NCBI RefSeq assembly: GCF_000799565.1
Contig: NZ_JUHB01000001.1
Span: forward strand, 2,359,501-2,423,500
DNA from: Cellulophaga sp. Hel_I_12
GTDB lineage: Bacteria; Bacteroidota; Bacteroidia; Flavobacteriales; Flavobacteriaceae
Reading direction: 5' to 3'
DNA: 64,000 bases
Shown: positions 13,701-24,784 of the stretch, piece after piece
Layout: each line of letters opens with the position of its first letter
Numbering within the stretch: position 1 is the stretch's first letter
The notes under the pieces: model-generated
Told to the model about the DNA's origin: nothing
The model's database searches: none
What the model saw: the letters and a program-made list of their open reading frames with translations, nothing else
Program-made: the position numbers and the translations under genes

Positions 13701-16700
13701 CATAACGATCATAATCGGTATAACCCCCTTCAATGGTAACTACAATAGTGGCATCGGTAGGTACCGCACAACTTAAGTCTTTCGTTAATACAGCATTTGC
13801 AATTATTAGCCTCGGTGGAATAACGACTTGCAGGGTTGCTGCGCTACAGCCATAAATATCTGTAGCTATAAAATCATAGGTTCCAGGAATTAAGCCTGAA
13901 AAAGTATTACTCAGCTGTCTTGCACCGCCATTAACGCTATAGCGATAAGGTGCTACGCCGCCAGTTGCTGTTAAAACAATGGTCACGCCATTAGCATCAT
14001 AACAAAGGTCAGAACTTGGATCTAGTGCTAAAGTTGGGATCGACGCAGGAGCTATTGTTAGTGGCTTACTAACAATACAACCATTCGCATCACGAACATA
14101 GATGTTGTAACTCCCCGCAGGAACATTTGAGAAATTATTATTACTCTGGTACGGCCTAATAATCGTAGGACCAGAAATATCTTCAAGTTGATATTGATAA
14201 GAACCCCAACCTCCAACGGCTAAAACGCTAATAGTGGAATTATTTAAACACGTGACATCTGTATTCGTAAACGTAAAGTCTAATGAAAGTGCTGGCTCGC
14301 TAATGAAAGCTGGTGCCGTTGTATCACAGGTTGTGGTATCATCAACGACAAACACAACATAGGTATCTGCCGCTAAATTTGGAACAGCTATAGGCGTTGT
14401 GGTTGCTATTCCAGAAGCAGATTGTACTACAGTTCCCCCACTGTTTTCAATGGTATAACTATAGGTACTTACAAAATCTCTAACCGTAAATGCAAACTCA
14501 CCATCAGCATCACCTCTGCAGGTGACGTTATTGACCAATTGATAAAGAACGCTTACTTGTGGAATCGGGTTTATGGTATAATTTTCTTGAAGCACACAGC
14601 CTTTGGCATCGGTTACTTCAAAGGTATAGGTGCCTGGAGTTAAAAGAGTAAACGTAGGGTTATTTCCATTATTTGTTACACTTGTTAAAGGGGCAATTAT
14701 TCTATAGGTAAAAGGTCCGTTACCGTTTGTAACAGCAACAGTTACATCACTTGCAATTGCAGGACATGTTACCGCTGTTGGCGTAAATGAAAGATCTGTT
14801 GGTGGATTTAGTGGATCAATTGTTTCCACACTTGTGGTTGTACACATATTTGAATCACGCGCAGTAATGGTATACGTGCCCGCTACTAAGCCTGTAAATG
14901 ATGTGGTTCCACTAAAATTAACACCATCAATACTATATTGGTAGGGAGCTGTTCCGCCACTAGCCAATGTGCTTACTTCAATAGTAGCCGAATTTGTAAT
15001 ACAATTATAAGCTTGGCTAATCGACGTGTCGAACATAATTGGGGCTGGTTCAGTAAGCAATACTGTCCCAGGAGTACTACATCCTTTACTATCTGTTATG
15101 GTATACGCATAGGAAACACCCGCAGATAAACCTGAATATACTTGTTGGGTTGAAGCAGCACTCCCATTAAATACGATGGCATAAGGAGCTGAACCACCTG
15201 AAACGGCTAGATTTACACTGCCATTAGCATCTCCGTTACATAAAGGACTTGTTAAAATAGGAGTTGCTGTAGGTGGCGTATTAGGACTAACCACAATATC
15301 ATTTGTAGTGATACTACATCCTGCCGCATCGCTAATGGTAAACGCATACGTTCCTGAGCTATTCGTAGTAAATGTAAACGGATTAGCAGGTACAGCTGCA
15401 GAGGCTTGAAAAGAAATTCCGTTTCTAAAAACTTCATAGGTATACGCCGTTGTTCCGCCTGAAATAGCAATATTTATTTCTGCATTAGGTGAAGCAGAAC
15501 AATCTAAATCTTTTGCTAATGCTGCATTAGCTGTTAAAGTAGGATTTACTGTTAAAGTAACCGTATCCGTGCAGTTTTTGCTATCTATAACGCCAACGGT
15601 ATAGGTCCCTGGTGCAAGTCCACTAAACGTAGTACTTGATTGGTACGATGTTCCTCCGTTAATGGTATATTGAAAAGGCGCTTCACCACCAGAAGTTATA
15701 GTAGCCGTAAGTGTAAGGCCCGTAGTGCTGTCATAACAGAAACTATTAGGTGAAACACTTAAAACAGGTGCAACTAAAGGCGCTAAAGTAAAAGTATCTG
15801 AAATTAGACATCCATTGGCATCGGTTACATTCACTGTATATGCACCTGAAGTATCTGAAATACCGTTAAATATTCCTGTTGTATTGCTGCCTATACTCGT
15901 TGCACTAGGATCAAACAATTCATAAGAATAGCTACCCCATCCTCCTGAAACATTAACCGTTACAGCACCTGGAACATTGCCAGATGTTGAACATGACGGA
16001 TTAGTAACCGTAAAACCATCGATAAGCAACTGTGAAGCAGGTTCACTGACAACGACACTTCCCGTTGCCGTGCAATTTGTTGTGTCATCAGTAACGGTTA
16101 TGGTATAGGTGCCTGCTAATAATCCTGAAAAGTTTAAAGGATTTGTACTAATTGCCGATTGTGCTGCAATAGCCGTTGGACCCGTAACTGTAAAACTATA
16201 ATTACCCGAAAATCCGCCTACATTAAATGTAATTTCTCCATTAGCATCGCCCAAACAAGAAACATTACGAACTAAGGTTCCTATAACACTAATGGGTGCT
16301 ACTGGATTAATGGTATAGTTTTCGGTATAGGTACACCCATTTTCGTCAGTAATTCTAAACGTATAGGTATCTGGTGCTAAATTAGCAAACACATTATTGG
16401 TTCCGTTAGGAACAGCAGATGGTGCTATTATTTCATAGGTAATGGTTCCAGAACCACCTGTAGTGGTCAAGGTAACATCAGAGGTCTGAGTAGGACAATT
16501 AGGAGCCGTAGCTACAAAACTAATATCGGTTGGCGGTATTAAAGTAGAAACTGTTGTTGAACGCGTAATAATACAGTTATTTGCATCTCTAATAGAAATG
16601 GTATAAGTACCTGCACTTAATCCCGTAAATACTCCTGTAGTATTGGTAAAATCAACACCATCTATACTATAGGCATAGGGAGCAACGCCACCTACCACAT

Positions 16701-19700
16701 TAATGGCAGATATGGTTCCACCAATATCATTATTAGACGCATCACAAGCATTATCCACAGTAAGCTCTGCGTCCGAACTCATAGCTGCTGGTTCATTTAC
16801 CTGTACTGTTCCTGTAAACTCACAGGACTTACTATCTCTAATCGTATACGAATAGGTATTTGCAACTAAGCCAGAATATAAGGTTTGGTTGGTAAATGCA
16901 CTACCATTAAAACTTATGGTATAGGGTGCTAATCCATCTGCTGGTATAATTTGTACCGAACCATCATTCCCTGCATTGCAACTTACAGCGGTTACATTGG
17001 CTGTACCGCTGGGTAAAACAATTGGATTTACGCTTATAATTTCAGTTTGATCAGCACAGGTTTCAGTATCAGTAATTGTAAATTGATACGTACCCGCAGT
17101 TGAAGTTGTGTAGGTAAAAGCACTTCCCACTACATTCACTGGTGCACTCGCTGCAGCACCATCAATGGATACGGTATAGGTATAGGCGGCATAACCACCT
17201 GTAATCGTAACATTAATAGTAGCATCCGGACTTGCAGTACAGTCTAAATCTTTGGTTAATATAGCTGTAGCCAATAATTCTGGCGCTATGCTTACTGAAC
17301 TTGAGGTGGCTGTACATCCGTAGGCGTCTGTTACCGTTACCGTATAATTACCCGGTGTAAGGTTATTAAACTGCGGACTATTTTGATTTGCTCCACCATT
17401 AAGGCTGTACACAAAAGGTGCAATTCCTCCTGATACATTGGCCGTTAAGCTCACTCCAGAAGCGTCGTAACACAAATCGGTGACAGCATCTAAGCTTACT
17501 GTTGGCGCCACTACGGGTGGAATATTAAATGTTTTAGAAAGCACACAACCATTTGCATCTCTAACGGAAATGGTATAGTCTCCAGTAGCGCTAATAGGAT
17601 TAAAAGAGCTTGTATTTGAGTAGGCGTAAACAATCCCTAAACTTGTTTCAGATAATTGATATTCATAACTACCCCATCCTCCTGTTGCAGTAACATTTGC
17701 AGAGGCATCTGATGTACAGGTTAAAGGCGTTGTCGTAAAAGTAAAATCTAGTACTTGAGTAGGTTCACTTACAATTACTGATTCGGTAGACGTACAATTG
17801 GTAATATCATCGGTAGTGGTAATCGTATAGGTACCCGCTAATAAACCCGTAAAATTTAGAGGATTTGTGGCTATACCCGATTGTGCAGCAATAGTCGTTG
17901 GTCCAGTAATGGTAAAACTATAAGTTCCTGTAAAACCAGTTACATTAAATTGTATTGCACCATCCGCATTCCCTAAACATGAAACATTATTTACCAAAGT
18001 ACCAATGGTGCTAATAGGGGTTACTGGTGCAATGGTATAATTTTCAGTATACACACAGCCCTTATCATCTGTAACTCTAAACGTATAGGTGTCTGGTGCC
18101 AGATTCGTAAACAGGTTACTAGTTCCATTGCTAACAACAACAGGCGCAATAATTTCATAGTTGATAAGACCAGATCCCCCTGTAGCGGTTAAGGTAACAT
18201 CAGAGGTTTGATTAGGACAATTCGGCGCTGTTGCGGCGAAACTAATATCTGTAGGAGGGTCTAATGCCGCTACTACAATTGAATTTGTTACAAACGTACA
18301 GCCTTCAGCATCACGAATCGTAATGGTGTAGGTGCCATTTGTTAAGTTAGCAAAGGTATTCGCTCCAGCCGTAGTATCCGGAATAAAATTTATACCATCA
18401 ATGCTATACGCATACGGTGCTGTTCCGCCACTTACATTTTCAGCTCGAATAATAGCCTCTTGAGTACAGGTATACGGCTGTATTTCAACAGCATTTCCTG
18501 TAATGCCACTAGTAGGACCACTAATGGTGAAATCAGAGTAATAATCGCAAGAAGCACCCCCTTTAGATTGTGTTAAGGCCACCGAATAGTTACCTTGTGG
18601 TAAATTGTTAAATGAACCAGAAGCATTCGTAAACAACGGAGTACCTATGGCATCATAAAGTGTATATTCTACTTTATAACCATTTGAATTTACAATGGTA
18701 TACACAATGGTACCATCCTCAAGGCCAAAACAGGTTTCATCTGTTATGGCAGTGGTAAAATCTACCGCCGGACGTAACTCAATGGTTACAGGATTAGAAA
18801 AGCTAGAACAATTATTTCGATCAATAACCACAAAAGTATAGGTGCCAGGATCAAGAATATCGAATATTTGACTTGTTTGAAAGTTACCTGCAGGAATATC
18901 ATTTACTGTAGGGAATGAGGTAACCACAGTTCCGGCTTCATCAACATAGGACCAGATAGCGTAATTGTGTGGTGTTTTGCCGCCACTTGATTCCATTAAA
19001 ATATTACCTTCTTTACATGAGATATGTTGTGATATTCTAGCGGTTAGTTCTAAATCTGTAAGATCATTGATGACAACTTGTTGTGTTAAGGTACAACCAT
19101 CATCAGTGGTAACCAAAACATCATAAGTACCATCATTTAGGTTTTCAAATGTATAGTTATTATCATTTACAGGACCATAAGTATCTACAACCACGCCTCC
19201 TTGAGAAATCTCATAATAGTATTGTGGTTCTACATCCAGAGCCGAAATACTGATTTCTCCTAAACCACTACAATCGGTATCTTTAGTGGTAACAGCTACA
19301 TCAAAAGCGCGATTTCTAACACCAATATTATCAATACTAAACACACAACCATCAACGACACCTTGTTGTCTAATTTCAACCGTATAAGCGCCATTGGTGG
19401 CAATATCAAAACTAGGGTTGCTGGTATAGGCCACTACTTCGGCATTGGTTACCGCATTCATAAGCCTATATTCATAGGTTGCAGGCAAATTAGTGACGGT
19501 AATATTACCAGGGGTAGCGCAAATAATATCGCTTACGGTAAATTGTGGGTCTAAATTGTTTTTGAAGGCGGTAAAATAAAAGCGACTTGAGCAGCCGTTT
19601 TGGTAGTTAATAACAACTCTATAAGCACCCGAATCGGTTAGCGTATACGCATTACCCGTAGCCACATTTGCATAACAACTACTTCCTTTGTTAGGGCAAG

Positions 19701-21918
19701 ATGGATCAGTAGAAGTACATGAGGTTTCGTCGAGTTTTTGCCATTCTATACTTGTAGCATCCGGAATATTTATTTGTAAAAATTCAGAATCACTTGCGCC
19801 ACATAAAAAGATATTGGCAATGAATTCGCCATCAATTGAGCATTGCAGTATTTCACCTTGAATATCATTATTAGGATCGGCATCACTATTTTGGGCGTTA
19901 AAAAGATCTAAAATTGGATTCGTTTGCGTGGTACCAAACCTTTCTACGGTAATTATTTCTTGAAATCCTTTACATGGATCTGCTATTATTTTATCTACAA
20001 TATAGGTGCCGATGTTAGTCACTAATAAGGTGCTTAAATCCCCGTCAGGATTACCATCATTCAGTACTGGATCACCTGCATCGATGAGTCCATCGTTATT
20101 AGCATCTAGATACCAAACATAGTCATCAAAATTATCACCTGCGTCTAAAAGCACATTATCCCCGCATAACTGTACCGTTCTACTGAAATTACAATCGGCT
20201 AAATCATCTAATAAAAAGTTGGTCGCACCAGGGGTAGAATAGCCACAAGCATCAAAATCTGATACACTTGGATCATCCGTTATTTGGTTGTCGTTTATTT
20301 CACCTCGATAGGTGGCATAGGCAAGGTTTTGGATCAGATCAGTACATGCGTCGACAAAATCGTAACAGTTTTCTGCTACCCGAACTCTTAATCGTATTCT
20401 AGATACCGGATCACCTACTTCTACTAAATTAGGAGAAATTGTAAATGTGATAATATGCGTACTAGGATCGTATACATACGTAACTCCTGGCGGTAGTATT
20501 AAGCTTCCAGGAATAAAAAATACATTGGTGGGAAGAATATCTCTTAAGGTAAAATTTACGGCATTATCATTTCCAATGTTTTGAAATGCTAAAATATAAT
20601 CTAACTCTTGCCCTAAATTAACACCTAAGCCGGTAATGTCATTACCGGCTATGTCTTCTACTGTTTTCTCAACGACCACACTGGGTTCAATAATCTCAAT
20701 ATTAAAAGAGTTAAAAAACGGGTAATACTGATCTCCAGACGAGGTAAACCTAAAGTTGGCGGCAGTTTCGTTGTTTCTTATGATGCTGTTACTCGGCACA
20801 TTGTTGAGAAGAAATAAATCTGTATCGTAGCCTAAGGTATTTAGGCTATTTGGGGTTCTATTGGTGGTGATAACATCATTTAGCGTGATGTTGCTATTAA
20901 AGAAATTTGCTCCAGGATTGGTCGTATTAGCTATTCTTGTAAAGGTAGGCGTAGTAGCCCCTTTTATATATAATTCATCACCCAGTATTCGGTTGTCACC
21001 TTCTAAAGCTGCCACGCCTACGGTTGCGTTTACTGGGCCACTAGGAATTGTTTGAAATCCCGTATAATCTATATTGATATTCGGATTGGCATTATTTACC
21101 CTTGCAAAGCCATCGTAGGTAGTAATTAGTTTACCCGTAACCGTTGGATTCTCATAGACAATCACTAGGGTCCACCCAGCAGAAGCACCACCACCAGGAC
21201 TTAAGGCGCCTTGAACAGATCTAACATTGGCAATGGTATAGTCACCGGTAGGATCCGCCATTGAGGAAACTAAAGCGGTTACATCTGCATAACAGGCATA
21301 AGGGCTATTTAGCCTTATGGAAGGATCGGTACTGGTAAAACCATCAAATAACACCTCATCTGCAGTAATATCGGCATAGGTCGCTGAGCCAGGAATTTTT
21401 AATTTTACTTGATTAAAATCGTTTTGACGATTTGTTCCTATGGCTTGTGAAGTAAGTTCACTGGGATAGGTAGCCGACCAATACAAGCCCGCATATCTAA
21501 TTTGACTACAGTTAGGCTCAGGGAATACAAAATTTGCAGAACTTGAACTAAAGGTCGACACATCCGAATCAATATCCACATAGCGCATGTTGATATTATC
21601 ATTGTATTCTGAGCTGTTTCCAGTATCATTGTACGGAACGTCAGTATCTTCTCCTGGAATTGTTGTTTCCACATACACCCAATTACCACGCCTTCTTTCC
21701 CAACGTCCTTCCGTGCGGTCTTCTGTTTTTCGATTCAGAATGTTATTCGCAATAAATGTTAAATCTCCCTTTATATTCGCCTGATACCTAAAGTTGTCAC
21801 CGTTGGTATACGTTCTTGTAAAAGGGGTATATTCTTGACTATAGGCCTTAGTAAAAAAGCCTAAACCTATACATAGTACGAGAAAAAATAGCGTTTTTTT
21901 TAAAAACAAAGTTTGCAT
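4759..21918 (-). CDS. Giant SprB-like cell-surface adhesin with type B T9SS sorting domain
   Basis: About 5,719 residues. The ATG at 21918 is chosen because it starts a normal signal peptide ([20 protein letters not shown], ending near AYSQ) and lines up with the start of the paralogue. The frame stays open back to an ATG at 22020, but that start would put 34 odd residues in front. Order of parts: signal peptide; N-terminal head; DUF11-like domain near residues 413-530; an EF-hand-like loop [12 protein letters not shown] near 604-616; a Cys-rich segment near 690-800; then several dozen SprB modules of about 85 residues (Cys near the start, D-NGC near the end); and a CHU_C/gliding-motility C-terminal domain ([16 protein letters not shown] onward, last 90 residues). 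The last is the type B type IX secretion signal. SprB of F. johnsoniae is similar in size and design and works in gliding and attachment, so the same role is inferred. No SprF-like partner gene is in the window. Confidence 0.9.
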   Translation of the reverse strand: MQTLFLKKTLFFLVLCIGLGFFTKAYSQEYTPFTRTYTNGDNFRYQANIKGDLTFIANNILNRKTEDRTEGRWERRRGNWVYVETTIPGEDTDVPYNDTGNSSEYNDNINMRYVDIDSDVSTFSSSSANFVFPEPNCSQIRYAGLYWSATYPSELTSQAIGTNRQNDFNQVKLKIPGSATYADITADEVLFDGFTSTDPSIRLNSPYACYADVTALVSSMADPTGDYTIANVRSVQGALSPGGGASAGWTLVIVYENPTVTGKLITTYDGFARVNNANPNINIDYTGFQTIPSGPVNATVGVAALEGDNRILGDELYIKGATTPTFTRIANTTNPGANFFNSNITLNDVITTNRTPNSLNTLGYDTDLFLLNNVPSNSIIRNNETAANFRFTSSGDQYYPFFNSFNIEIIEPSVVVEKTVEDIAGNDITGLGVNLGQELDYILAFQNIGNDNAVNFTLRDILPTNVFFIPGSLILPPGVTYVYDPSTHIITFTISPNLVEVGDPVSRIRLRVRVAENCYDFVDACTDLIQNLAYATYRGEINDNQITDDPSVSDFDACGYSTPGATNFLLDDLADCNFSRTVQLCGDNVLLDAGDNFDDYVWYLDANNDGLIDAGDPVLNDGNPDGDLSTLLVTNIGTYIVDKIIADPCKGFQEIITVERFGTTQTNPILDLFNAQNSDADPNNDIQGEILQCSIDGEFIANIFLCGASDSEFLQINIPDATSIEWQKLDETSCTSTDPSCPNKGSSCYANVATGNAYTLTDSGAYRVVINYQNGCSSRFYFTAFKNNLDPQFTVSDIICATPGNITVTNLPATYEYRLMNAVTNAEVVAYTSNPSFDIATNGAYTVEIRQQGVVDGCVFSIDNIGVRNRAFDVAVTTKDTDCSGLGEISISALDVEPQYYYEISQGGVVVDTYGPVNDNNYTFENLNDGTYDVLVTTDDGCTLTQQVVINDLTDLELTARISQHISCKEGNILMESSGGKTPHNYAIWSYVDEAGTVVTSFPTVNDIPAGNFQTSQIFDILDPGTYTFVVIDRNNCSSFSNPVTIELRPAVDFTTAITDETCFGLEDGTIVYTIVNSNGYKVEYTLYDAIGTPLFTNASGSFNNLPQGNYSVALTQSKGGASCDYYSDFTISGPTSGITGNAVEIQPYTCTQEAIIRAENVSGGTAPYAYSIDGINFIPDTTAGANTFANLTNGTYTITIRDAEGCTFVTNSIVVAALDPPTDISFAATAPNCPNQTSDVTLTATGGSGLINYEIIAPVVVSNGTSNLFTNLAPDTYTFRVTDDKGCVYTENYTIAPVTPISTIGTLVNNVSCLGNADGAIQFNVTGFTGTYSFTITGPTTIAAQSGIATNPLNFTGLLAGTYTITTTDDITNCTSTESVIVSEPTQVLDFTFTTTPLTCTSDASANVTATGGWGSYEYQLSETSLGIVYAYSNTSSFNPISATGDYTISVRDANGCVLSKTFNIPPVVAPTVSLDAVTDLCYDASGVSLTANVSGGIAPFVYSLNGGANQNSPQFNNLTPGNYTVTVTDAYGCTATSSSVSIAPELLATAILTKDLDCTASPDATINVTITGGYAAYTYTVSIDGAAASAPVNVVGSAFTYTTSTAGTYQFTITDTETCADQTEIISVNPIVLPSGTANVTAVSCNAGNDGSVQIIPADGLAPYTISFNGSAFTNQTLYSGLVANTYSYTIRDSKSCEFTGTVQVNEPAAMSSDAELTVDNACDASNNDIGGTISAINVVGGVAPYAYSIDGVDFTNTTGVFTGLSAGTYTISIRDANNCIITRSTTVSTLIPPTDISFVATAPNCPTQTSDVTLTTTGGSGTITYEIIAPSAVPNGTNNVFANLAPDTYTFRITDENGCTYTENYTINPVAPISVIGTLVRNVSCLGDANGEITFNVGGFSGNYSFTVTGPTAIAAQSAISTNPLNFSGLLAGTYTITVTDDTTNCTATGSVVVSEPASQLLIDGFTVTNPSCSTSGNVPGAVTVNVSGGWGSYSYELFDPSATSIGSNTTGIFNGISDTSGAYTVNVTDANGCLISDTFTLAPLVAPVLSVSPNSFCYDSTTGLTLTATITSGGEAPFQYTINGGTSYQSSTTFSGLAPGTYTVGVIDSKNCTDTVTLTVNPTLTANAALAKDLDCSASPNAEINIAISGGTTAYTYEVFRNGISFQASAAVPANPFTFTTNSSGTYAFTISDAAGCSITTNDIVVSPNTPPTATPILTSPLCNGDANGSVNLAVSGGSAPYAIVFNGSAASTQQVYSGLSAGVSYAYTITDSKGCSTPGTVLLTEPAPIMFDTSISQAYNCITNSATIEVSTLASGGTAPYQYSIDGVNFSGTTSFTGLVAGTYTITARDSNMCTTTSVETIDPLNPPTDLSFTPTAVTCPAIASDVTVAVTNGNGPFTYRIIAPLTSVTNNGNNPTFTLLTPGTYTFEVTDAKGCVLQENYTINPIPQVSVLYQLVNNVTCRGDADGEFAFTVRDFVSTYSYTIENSGGTVVQSASGIATTTPIAVPNLAADTYVVFVVDDTTTCDTTAPAFISEPALSLDFTFTNTDVTCLNNSTISVLAVGGWGSYQYQLEDISGPTIIRPYQSNNNFSNVPAGSYNIYVRDANGCIVSKPLTIAPASIPTLALDPSSDLCYDANGVTIVLTATGGVAPYRYSVNGGARQLSNTFSGLIPGTYDFIATDIYGCSAATLQVVIPPRLIIANAVLTKDLSCAVPTDATIVVTIEGGYTDYDRYEYSINGGTSFIPGAAIAPATNTFTFVSSTPGNYIFRVYDAIGCIADSETVDIQAAIDPEATHIATDPNCFGGADGVVEIVPVNGTGTPAYQYSFNGSPFTAQRVYSGLSAGIPYAYTIRDSKGCSNTYSVTLVDPPLFDANVTATPLSCDSGTGFVTPGTIEIDIISGGNANFTYTLYDRLNNIVPVTGATPNPYVNTPDTNVLFEGLQFGDYYVRVVDSKGCEFYENPVRILANPFLTLTSNITPPDCAVGGSVDITAADGSGNYTFEIYGSGINEDARAAGPNPATDVVATFNNLNPGQTYIFKAVDTGNGCESFVEVTIPTVPGSNIAIVATPVVTNASCFGNTDGSITFQIEGHDAGVTDVSYSVLEALTNNPASGAGTYTGTVTGPGGGPTSVLTITDLAPGDYILFFEEATGPTCSNTYAFRILEPTPVQLEFVSATNANCVDGSFVTVRASGGTAPYAYAYVPAGDPAPVTFPESSTFQIIAPTYPADYDIYVQDANGCPTAPITITINTDPEATISIDLATVCVTTEGSYEIVVEMDSAGVGQHYMSVDGGAFTPVALNNIGDTVTISNLNSGTHSVRVIDSSGCGEVAETIDIFPPMQSLANVTGEEFCDPANSGEITIATHGGSGDYTYTQTIPAGPTQVNNGVFTGLTSGTYTFEVEDNVTGCINTVSATIAPTVDPTFSLSKTDISCFGGNDGTITVTLDPGNIDTPYEYSLDGGITRQPSNIFTGLTAGTQNVTVVSAKGCTEVATISLDEPTQLAITAVASDYTCDDAASTITVTVDDDGFGNPSGTGPDYLYSFNGGSFQPNNTYQVAYGSPNVAVSVQDANGCPVTTSVAVPVVTKVTATINVLQTIDCSNGEEIISITALNGSGNYSYFELPGGTPVADPTNIVLTTPGNYVYEVLDLTTNCTVIVEHNVAPYNLINVTALLVTDATCSDSSDGQLQINITGYTGTFDYQVLDNLGNPVVGANGSDNAATDPYNFVIPQTLAAGTYTVRVTETAYPECIAETNTVTIDAPEEVIVVELSNTPATCSSDAIVVVQASGGTAGYTYAVLVDGSAAPTLVGAFTEDETLNLDPATSLVWDVYARDANGCISQVLDISITLDTTPDISLTLNDACAVENTYTVSVSMDAVNFGVAPYSLSIDGSTFQSVSAFPYTYTGLSSGSHNITVRDANGCTELETIVITSELLLTADVLSQPTCTTNDGVIEFTVAGGSGSSTVELYESDGITLAGISAVGNQFTGVGFGDYIVRVTDDTLGAPSNCSKDVAVSLEAPTEVTLQTTQFTNVSCFGASDGSITVLLVNPSTGVNDNPPYVFAIDNGTGTSLTNNIGSFSGLPSGTYAITVTSNRNCIATDSVTIIENPQLAATAAVTQEFICNADNSVAVGEITVSVSPGTGTAPYLYSIDGINFVSDNSFDIIDNGTNQSFTFTVKDANGCIITVNETINALPVLTNATVAQLIAITCDNPETVRVTVSGGSGDFTYTLLPSGPSQSLVGNTADFVLTSPGDYTFRVTDNITGCFFTTLPYTVSPYNTINVVATPAAAVSCFGGNDGELEINVTNYIGNYTYTVFNSDGTLAGISAAGVAPGVVTISNLLAGNYYVEIEALDTPFCDKTSNTITIASPAAAVSVVELSNSNANCNAFAEVTVRASGGTPGYTYAFVPNGNSPIGFYTANATAQLDPAISLDWDVYVLDSNGCPSPVLAITIVVDSSPAIALSLVDACVAEGQFAVTVDFANATDLGISPYAISINGAAFQNIAGLPYNATALNSGLNTISIRDKNGCVATETITIDAPLGLSSQVVTEPSCSDDDGSITVTAIGGSGTYTYNLLDASLNPVVGITITGTTITGIPSGNYTVRATDTNSSCIIDAPVLLDAAVPVAFTTSKVDVSCNGGSDGSITVSVTAGDIPYTYELLDGTMSVIRGPQTGSVFNNLPADTYTVRVSTDRNCVATEVVAIINPPILTATAAVTQEFACNADNSAARGEITLSPSGGTAPYVYRINGGNFQNSPVFSVVDTGSNATYNFTIRDANGCVTTASASINTIARMTLSITNVVPIACDNLGEQITVVATGASTPTNVYFEVLGTAIAQTVTAPSAAEATVLLPSPGTYTIRVTDLVTGCFETIEHTVLVYDTIRVQATATAPVVCFGSNEGTVEINVSGYTGPYAYTVYNSNGTATAITGSGNTATNPLSITGLTGGNYFVRVAQTAYPSCTEDSNMITIISPDMPLTAIVDKIADVTCTNDKGEILVDPSGGYGPYDIQLTNTTTGEVFNETNVFSFNFIELSAATYTVVVTDNNGCQITDSEVLIAPVPISAGITASTTTLVCFGDTDASVTATGVTGGQNSYQYQLNYYDATGTTLLFTSGDQAGPTFNNLGAGVYSITVSDGWDCAFETVQVTISEPTEVDASLVQVTALTCQNDATITLSATGGTAPYQYSTDNLTFYPMSGGSTHTFTVGVGVYQYYVIDSFGCEALISNQVSIDAVPTLEIAIDRTAAVINCYGENTATIRSTATGGLGNYQYELLDSPTSTTPLQGPSANGVFRNLIAGDYYVKVTSGDCEAISAVITVTEPAPLVYTDDYSAMICFGENTGYIHVSLSGGSGNYQYAISPNLAQFDDINQFDNLVPGTYTVIAQDANGCFVQTEYTIAESTEIAIDATATGETCLGDSDGAIDLVITGGLAPYSTRLDNTNYVADLFSYTNLPSGTHTVYVLDALGCENSVQVMVDPGVNIKATVAPMYECTATVPDNYLMVTLDDPSVAGAVLYQLDDVNSTDVRLEPSFTNIPAGNHTLIISLNGCVEIIPFTIENFDPLVLSLENNNINEITAVASGGDGNYTFYFDAVDNGDDNTYFINRTATYTVRVVDGNGCEAIATIEMEFIDIEIPNFFTPDADGNNDIWKPRNLEGFPDILMIIYDRYGRVVHKMGANDTGWDGIYQNNPLPTGDYWYVIKLQGENDEREFVGHFTLYR
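6940..18480 (-). repeat. Seven in-phase super-units of seven SprB modules inside the adhesin gene
   Basis: The Cys codon that opens the second module of each unit falls at 18219, 16497, 14766, 12957, 11109, 9279 and 7494. The spacings are 574, 577, 603, 616, 610 and 595 codons. Units 1-3 share markers such as PPTDISF and KDLDC. Units 4-7 share others, such as VVELSN-like and PYN-IN strings. Module order within the unit is the same in both groups. The last unit appears to lose phase near 6940. Copies are diverged, so duplication is not recent. Confidence 0.7.
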
Positions 21919-22029
21919 TTGTAATTTAGTTTGGTACGTTGGTTGTGTACATCTTTGGTTGTCTCCTATCATTTTGCATGAAAAACATTGATAAAAGTCA
22001 ATTGGACGTAACTTATCCAAGATTTACTA

Positions 22030-22097
22030 ACAAATATGCCATATATCCCTAAGCTGTAGAATTTTATGTTGTAGCTTGGTTTGTTTCTGTTGTGAAA
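22030..22097 (-). promoter_or_regulatory. Upstream element shared with the partial giant adhesin gene (copy 2)
   Basis: This is the counterpart of 4199-4266, with TTTCACAACAGAAACAAACC, GCTACAACAT and CATATTTGTTAGTAAAT in the same order on the minus strand. If CATATTTG is the -7 box, transcription would start near 22024. That is only a few bases before the far ATG at 22020, which favours the ATG at 21918 with a leader of about 105 bases. Confidence 0.45.
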
Positions 22098-22155
22098 ACT
22101 TGGAAATGTATAGTTTCTTACAAATTAAAAGCCCTTTTATAAGGATGACTAGTGA

Positions 22156-22465
22156 AGTTATTATGGGTCGCAGGCATTTTTAGCAGCCATCCAAAAGCAG
22201 TATGGAAGAGAAAAAACTTTAGCTCTTTCGACGCATTTAGAGGTCAATTTTAAGCTGTCTCTAGGGCTTGAAAAACATCAAAAAATGCACATCAAGGGTT
22301 TAAAAATACTGTTGAAGCCCAAATAAGCTTCGCAGCTTGCTGAAGAAAAATAGTTTTTTTAGGCTGATGAGCGGCTTGTTAAACATTACATCGAGCTTCG
22401 TTAAGAAGCCTATAAAGAAGATTATGGCTGCATAAAGAAGTACCTAAAAACGTTTTGCCCTTAAC
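22156..22465 (+). pseudogene. Possible decayed coding remnant
   Basis: One plus-strand frame reads about 54 codons without a stop and without a start codon (includes AAIQKQYGREKTLAL). It then continues with coding-like, charged helical sequence broken by several in-frame stops (for example LVKHYIELR, EAYKEDYG, CIKKYLKTF) to 22465. The amino-acid make-up looks protein-like, but no family is recognised. It may also be chance. Confidence 0.25.
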
Positions 22466-22512
22466 CATGTATTTTACAGGAATTCGTATGTTAAATTCTG
22501 GATCATCATTTA

Positions 22513-23280
22513 TTACAAAATCGCCCCATTGTCTAACCAACGCTGTAAAAGTACCTCGTTATGCGATATAGCGACTAAATGAAAAGTCGTAAAACGTTTA
22601 AAAACTCTTGATGCTTCTAGCGGTTCTATACAGACTGAGATTGGAGCAAGATAGTTAGAGTGAATAAGAAGTAGTTCTCCCTCACGTTTTAAAAGATAGC
22701 CTACATGCCCTTCGTCAAAGCCAATAAAATAAATGCCTTCTTTGGTTAAGCTATCGATTTCCTCGAATGCCTTTTCTGGAGTATCTTGGGTAACGGTCTT
22801 AATTTCAGCACCACAGCTAATCATTTTAGCTTCATCGATTGGCGATTTTTGTGCTAAAGTATAGCGGTTGAGTTTCATTCCCATATCGCGAAGTGTGGTC
22901 GAAATAAAATAACCACAAGCAATTTTACCCTGATTGGGGATCGCCGTATGACCACCAAAACTCCAAGGAGTACCATACCAATGAGGTATGATTTTATCTA
23001 CGAGCTGATTTGTAAATTCTGTTTTCACATGATCAAAAGAAATAGTCCCTAATGAAAGGTTTTCTTTTAAGCTTTTTCGAAGTTCAGCAGCACTTATTTT
23101 TGTATTGGAATAGGAAATTGCAATACTGTCTAAATTTTTTTTAGACGTCCTAAATTTTGCATTCTTAAAATGCATCATTTCAGCTATTGGCAGGGGCTTT
23201 TCAATAGTAAGGTCGTTGGCTGAATTTGTGGGTATTTCGTTTAAAAAACCAAATGAGAGTAGTAGGTACAATAAGAACAT
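22513..23280 (-). CDS. Exported papain-like (NlpC/P60-like) cysteine hydrolase, putative
   Basis: 255 residues. A short hydrophobic N terminus (MFLLYLLLSFGFLNE) suggests export or a membrane anchor. The middle holds WYGTPWSFGG, then IACGYF with Cys122. Further on come EGHVGYLL with His192 and IHSN near 207-209. This Cys-His-polar order fits the papain-like fold of NlpC/P60 peptidases, which cut cell-wall peptides. The family call rests on these motifs alone. The next gene upstream on the same strand, 110 bases away, also encodes an exported protein with a Cys-His pattern, so the two may work together. A stand-alone protein of unknown substrate is the main alternative. Confidence 0.55.
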   Translation of the reverse strand: MFLLYLLLSFGFLNEIPTNSANDLTIEKPLPIAEMMHFKNAKFRTSKKNLDSIAISYSNTKISAAELRKSLKENLSLGTISFDHVKTEFTNQLVDKIIPHWYGTPWSFGGHTAIPNQGKIACGYFISTTLRDMGMKLNRYTLAQKSPIDEAKMISCGAEIKTVTQDTPEKAFEEIDSLTKEGIYFIGFDEGHVGYLLKREGELLLIHSNYLAPISVCIEPLEASRVFKRFTTFHLVAISHNEVLLQRWLDNGAIL

Positions 23281-23390
23281 AAGCGTTTTTTTAGATAGAT
23301 TAGGGGGTAATCTTATTTATGCTTAACGTTTTAAGTACTAAAAAATTTGATTATAAATGTTAAATTTTAATTTTCCCTTAACTTTTTAGT

Positions 23391-24329
23391 CTAAATAGTG
23401 AGGTTTACGGCCCACCATACTTGGTAATCACGAGGTCTTAAGGGACGGTAACTTTGAAAACCCTGATCTGCAATTTTAAGACCAATGATCTCTTTTTTTT
23501 CATCGCGTACATAGCCTATAAAGATGAACGAATGGCCATAGGGATCTAGTTTTTTTACATTTACACCGCGTACAACTTGTTCATAGTCATCTTTAAAACG
23601 CCAAACCTGCATAAGTGCTCCAGGTCTTAAATGGCCACTCCAAACTCCAGATGAATCAACCAAGGTACCCATACCGGCATAGGCAATAGCTCCGGCATTA
23701 CCCTTGCCTCTATAGATTTCTGGTAGACTTCGCCATCCGCTGTGGGTGCCCGAAGCGGAAACATAGAGAAAATTAAATACTTCTTTAGGGGTATAAAATT
23801 TTGAGCCCATGCTATCGGGTAAATCTTGGTACAGCAAATGCCCATAAATTTCTTTATAGGCTTTTTCAAAACGGTCTTTACTGACGCTAAGGCAATGACC
23901 ACCAGGCTCTTTGTTGGTACTATTCAAGTAATTTTCAACAATCCTATCTGCCACCGGACTGCTAATGTCTACAATATTAGGGTTTGCAAATTCTTCGACT
24001 AGTATTGCTTTGGCTATAATTTCGTTTTCTTCAGGAGTGGTGAGTTGAATCCTTAGCGAATCCGCTGTATGGGGTTGCATTGGTGTTTTGGGATCCGAGT
24101 TTCCTCGAATAAGTTGGTGATCATCAAAACCATAGGCTTGTTCCTCATGAACAGCACTACCCGTATTGCTAGTGGATTGCAATGCATTTTGATCCGAACC
24201 CGCAAGAATTGTTTTTTGCTTTATTTTTTTATTCGATAGGCAGCCCATCATTAAAAGACTCAAAAGCAGTGAACAGGTAAGGTAGTTAGAACGTTTTTTT
24301 TGCCTTGGGTTTAAAAAGATACACTTCAT
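23391..24329 (-). CDS. Lipoprotein with possible papain-like C-terminal domain
   Basis: 312 residues. The N terminus ends in the lipobox LMMGC (Cys30), so a lipid-anchored envelope protein is expected. Residues 31-100 are polar and low in structure. The rest holds GGHCLSVS (Cys146), then SGTHSGWRSLPE, GAIAYAGMG, RPGALMQVWRF, DPYGHSFIFIGY (His266) and KIADQG (Asp288). A Cys, a later His before a hydrophobic strand, and an Asp match the order of a papain-like peptidase or amidase (NlpC/P60 or CHAP type). No exact family is recognised. A -7 box TATCTTTG on the minus strand (24417-24424) lies about 90 bases before the start. Confidence 0.5.
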   Translation of the reverse strand: MKCIFLNPRQKKRSNYLTCSLLLSLLMMGCLSNKKIKQKTILAGSDQNALQSTSNTGSAVHEEQAYGFDDHQLIRGNSDPKTPMQPHTADSLRIQLTTPEENEIIAKAILVEEFANPNIVDISSPVADRIVENYLNSTNKEPGGHCLSVSKDRFEKAYKEIYGHLLYQDLPDSMGSKFYTPKEVFNFLYVSASGTHSGWRSLPEIYRGKGNAGAIAYAGMGTLVDSSGVWSGHLRPGALMQVWRFKDDYEQVVRGVNVKKLDPYGHSFIFIGYVRDEKKEIIGLKIADQGFQSYRPLRPRDYQVWWAVNLTI

Positions 24330-24784
24330 TTTTTAATCTTAATCTGGTTTTTTAAATGCACTCAAACGAGCCGAATCCTTGGCCTAGTGGTATTTTTAAA
24401 TTTTCCAAACCAAAAACAAAGATAGTACAATTCCCGACGTCTTTTTAAGTGAAATCATTTCGAAAACCGATGAACATGTAACAGCTTTGTTTCTTGAATT
24501 TTGATGGAAAATAAAATTATTGAAAGGTTTTGTCCTAAATCTAAGGAGAAATTCTCCAAAAGATAAGTCTAAGAAGCTTAACTAAGTTCCCGAAAGGTAG
24601 TTGTCTTTAGCCGCTAATGGCTGGCATCATAAGAGATTTTTCGGCTTCTTGTACTCGCTTGAGTCACCTTCGCTAAGCAAGATTTTTTTTGGGTGCTACT
24701 AATGTGTTTAGTTTAGAAAAAAGTAAGTCCCGTTTTTAATAGTTCAAAATTTTATTTCTGTACAAGCAAAAAAAGGTAGAAAAC
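24330..24784. other. Intergenic region between D-lactate dehydrogenase and the lipoprotein gene
   Basis: 455 bases. The only feature that can be assigned is the -7-like box at 24417-24424 for the lipoprotein gene. A 14-base string at 24534-24547 repeats one at 4600-4613. No terminator with a T run was found behind the lactate dehydrogenase gene. Confidence 0.5.
24417..24424 (-). promoter_or_regulatory. -7 promoter box of the lipoprotein gene
   Basis: TATCTTTG on the minus strand is an exact match to TAnnTTTG. It sits about 90 bases before the ATG at 24329. No clear TTG -33 box was found at the usual distance. Confidence 0.4.

Larger units (their letters stand above)
21919..22512. other. Intergenic region upstream of the complete giant adhesin gene
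   Basis: 594 bases. It holds the shared adhesin upstream element (22030-22097) and, to the right, a frame with several stops that looks like a decayed coding sequence (22156-22465, described separately). No intact gene is visible. Confidence 0.55.

Noticed and set aside
6940..18480. Tandem repeats as a CRISPR or satellite array
   Set aside because: The period is a multiple of three, the frame is open throughout and the copies differ at synonymous and amino-acid sites. It is a coding repeat.
4928..21784. Many plus-strand frames inside the giant adhesin gene
   Set aside because: They are antisense shadows of a repeat-rich coding sequence, low-complexity and without signals.
21919..22020. Upstream ATG at 22020 for the giant adhesin
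   Set aside because: It lies just past the inferred transcript start and would put 34 residues before a normal signal peptide. The paralogue starts at the site matching 21918.
4600..24547. A 14-base match CCTAAATCTAAGGA at 4600 and 24534 as a regulatory motif
   Set aside because: Only two copies with no shared position relative to genes. Chance cannot be excluded.
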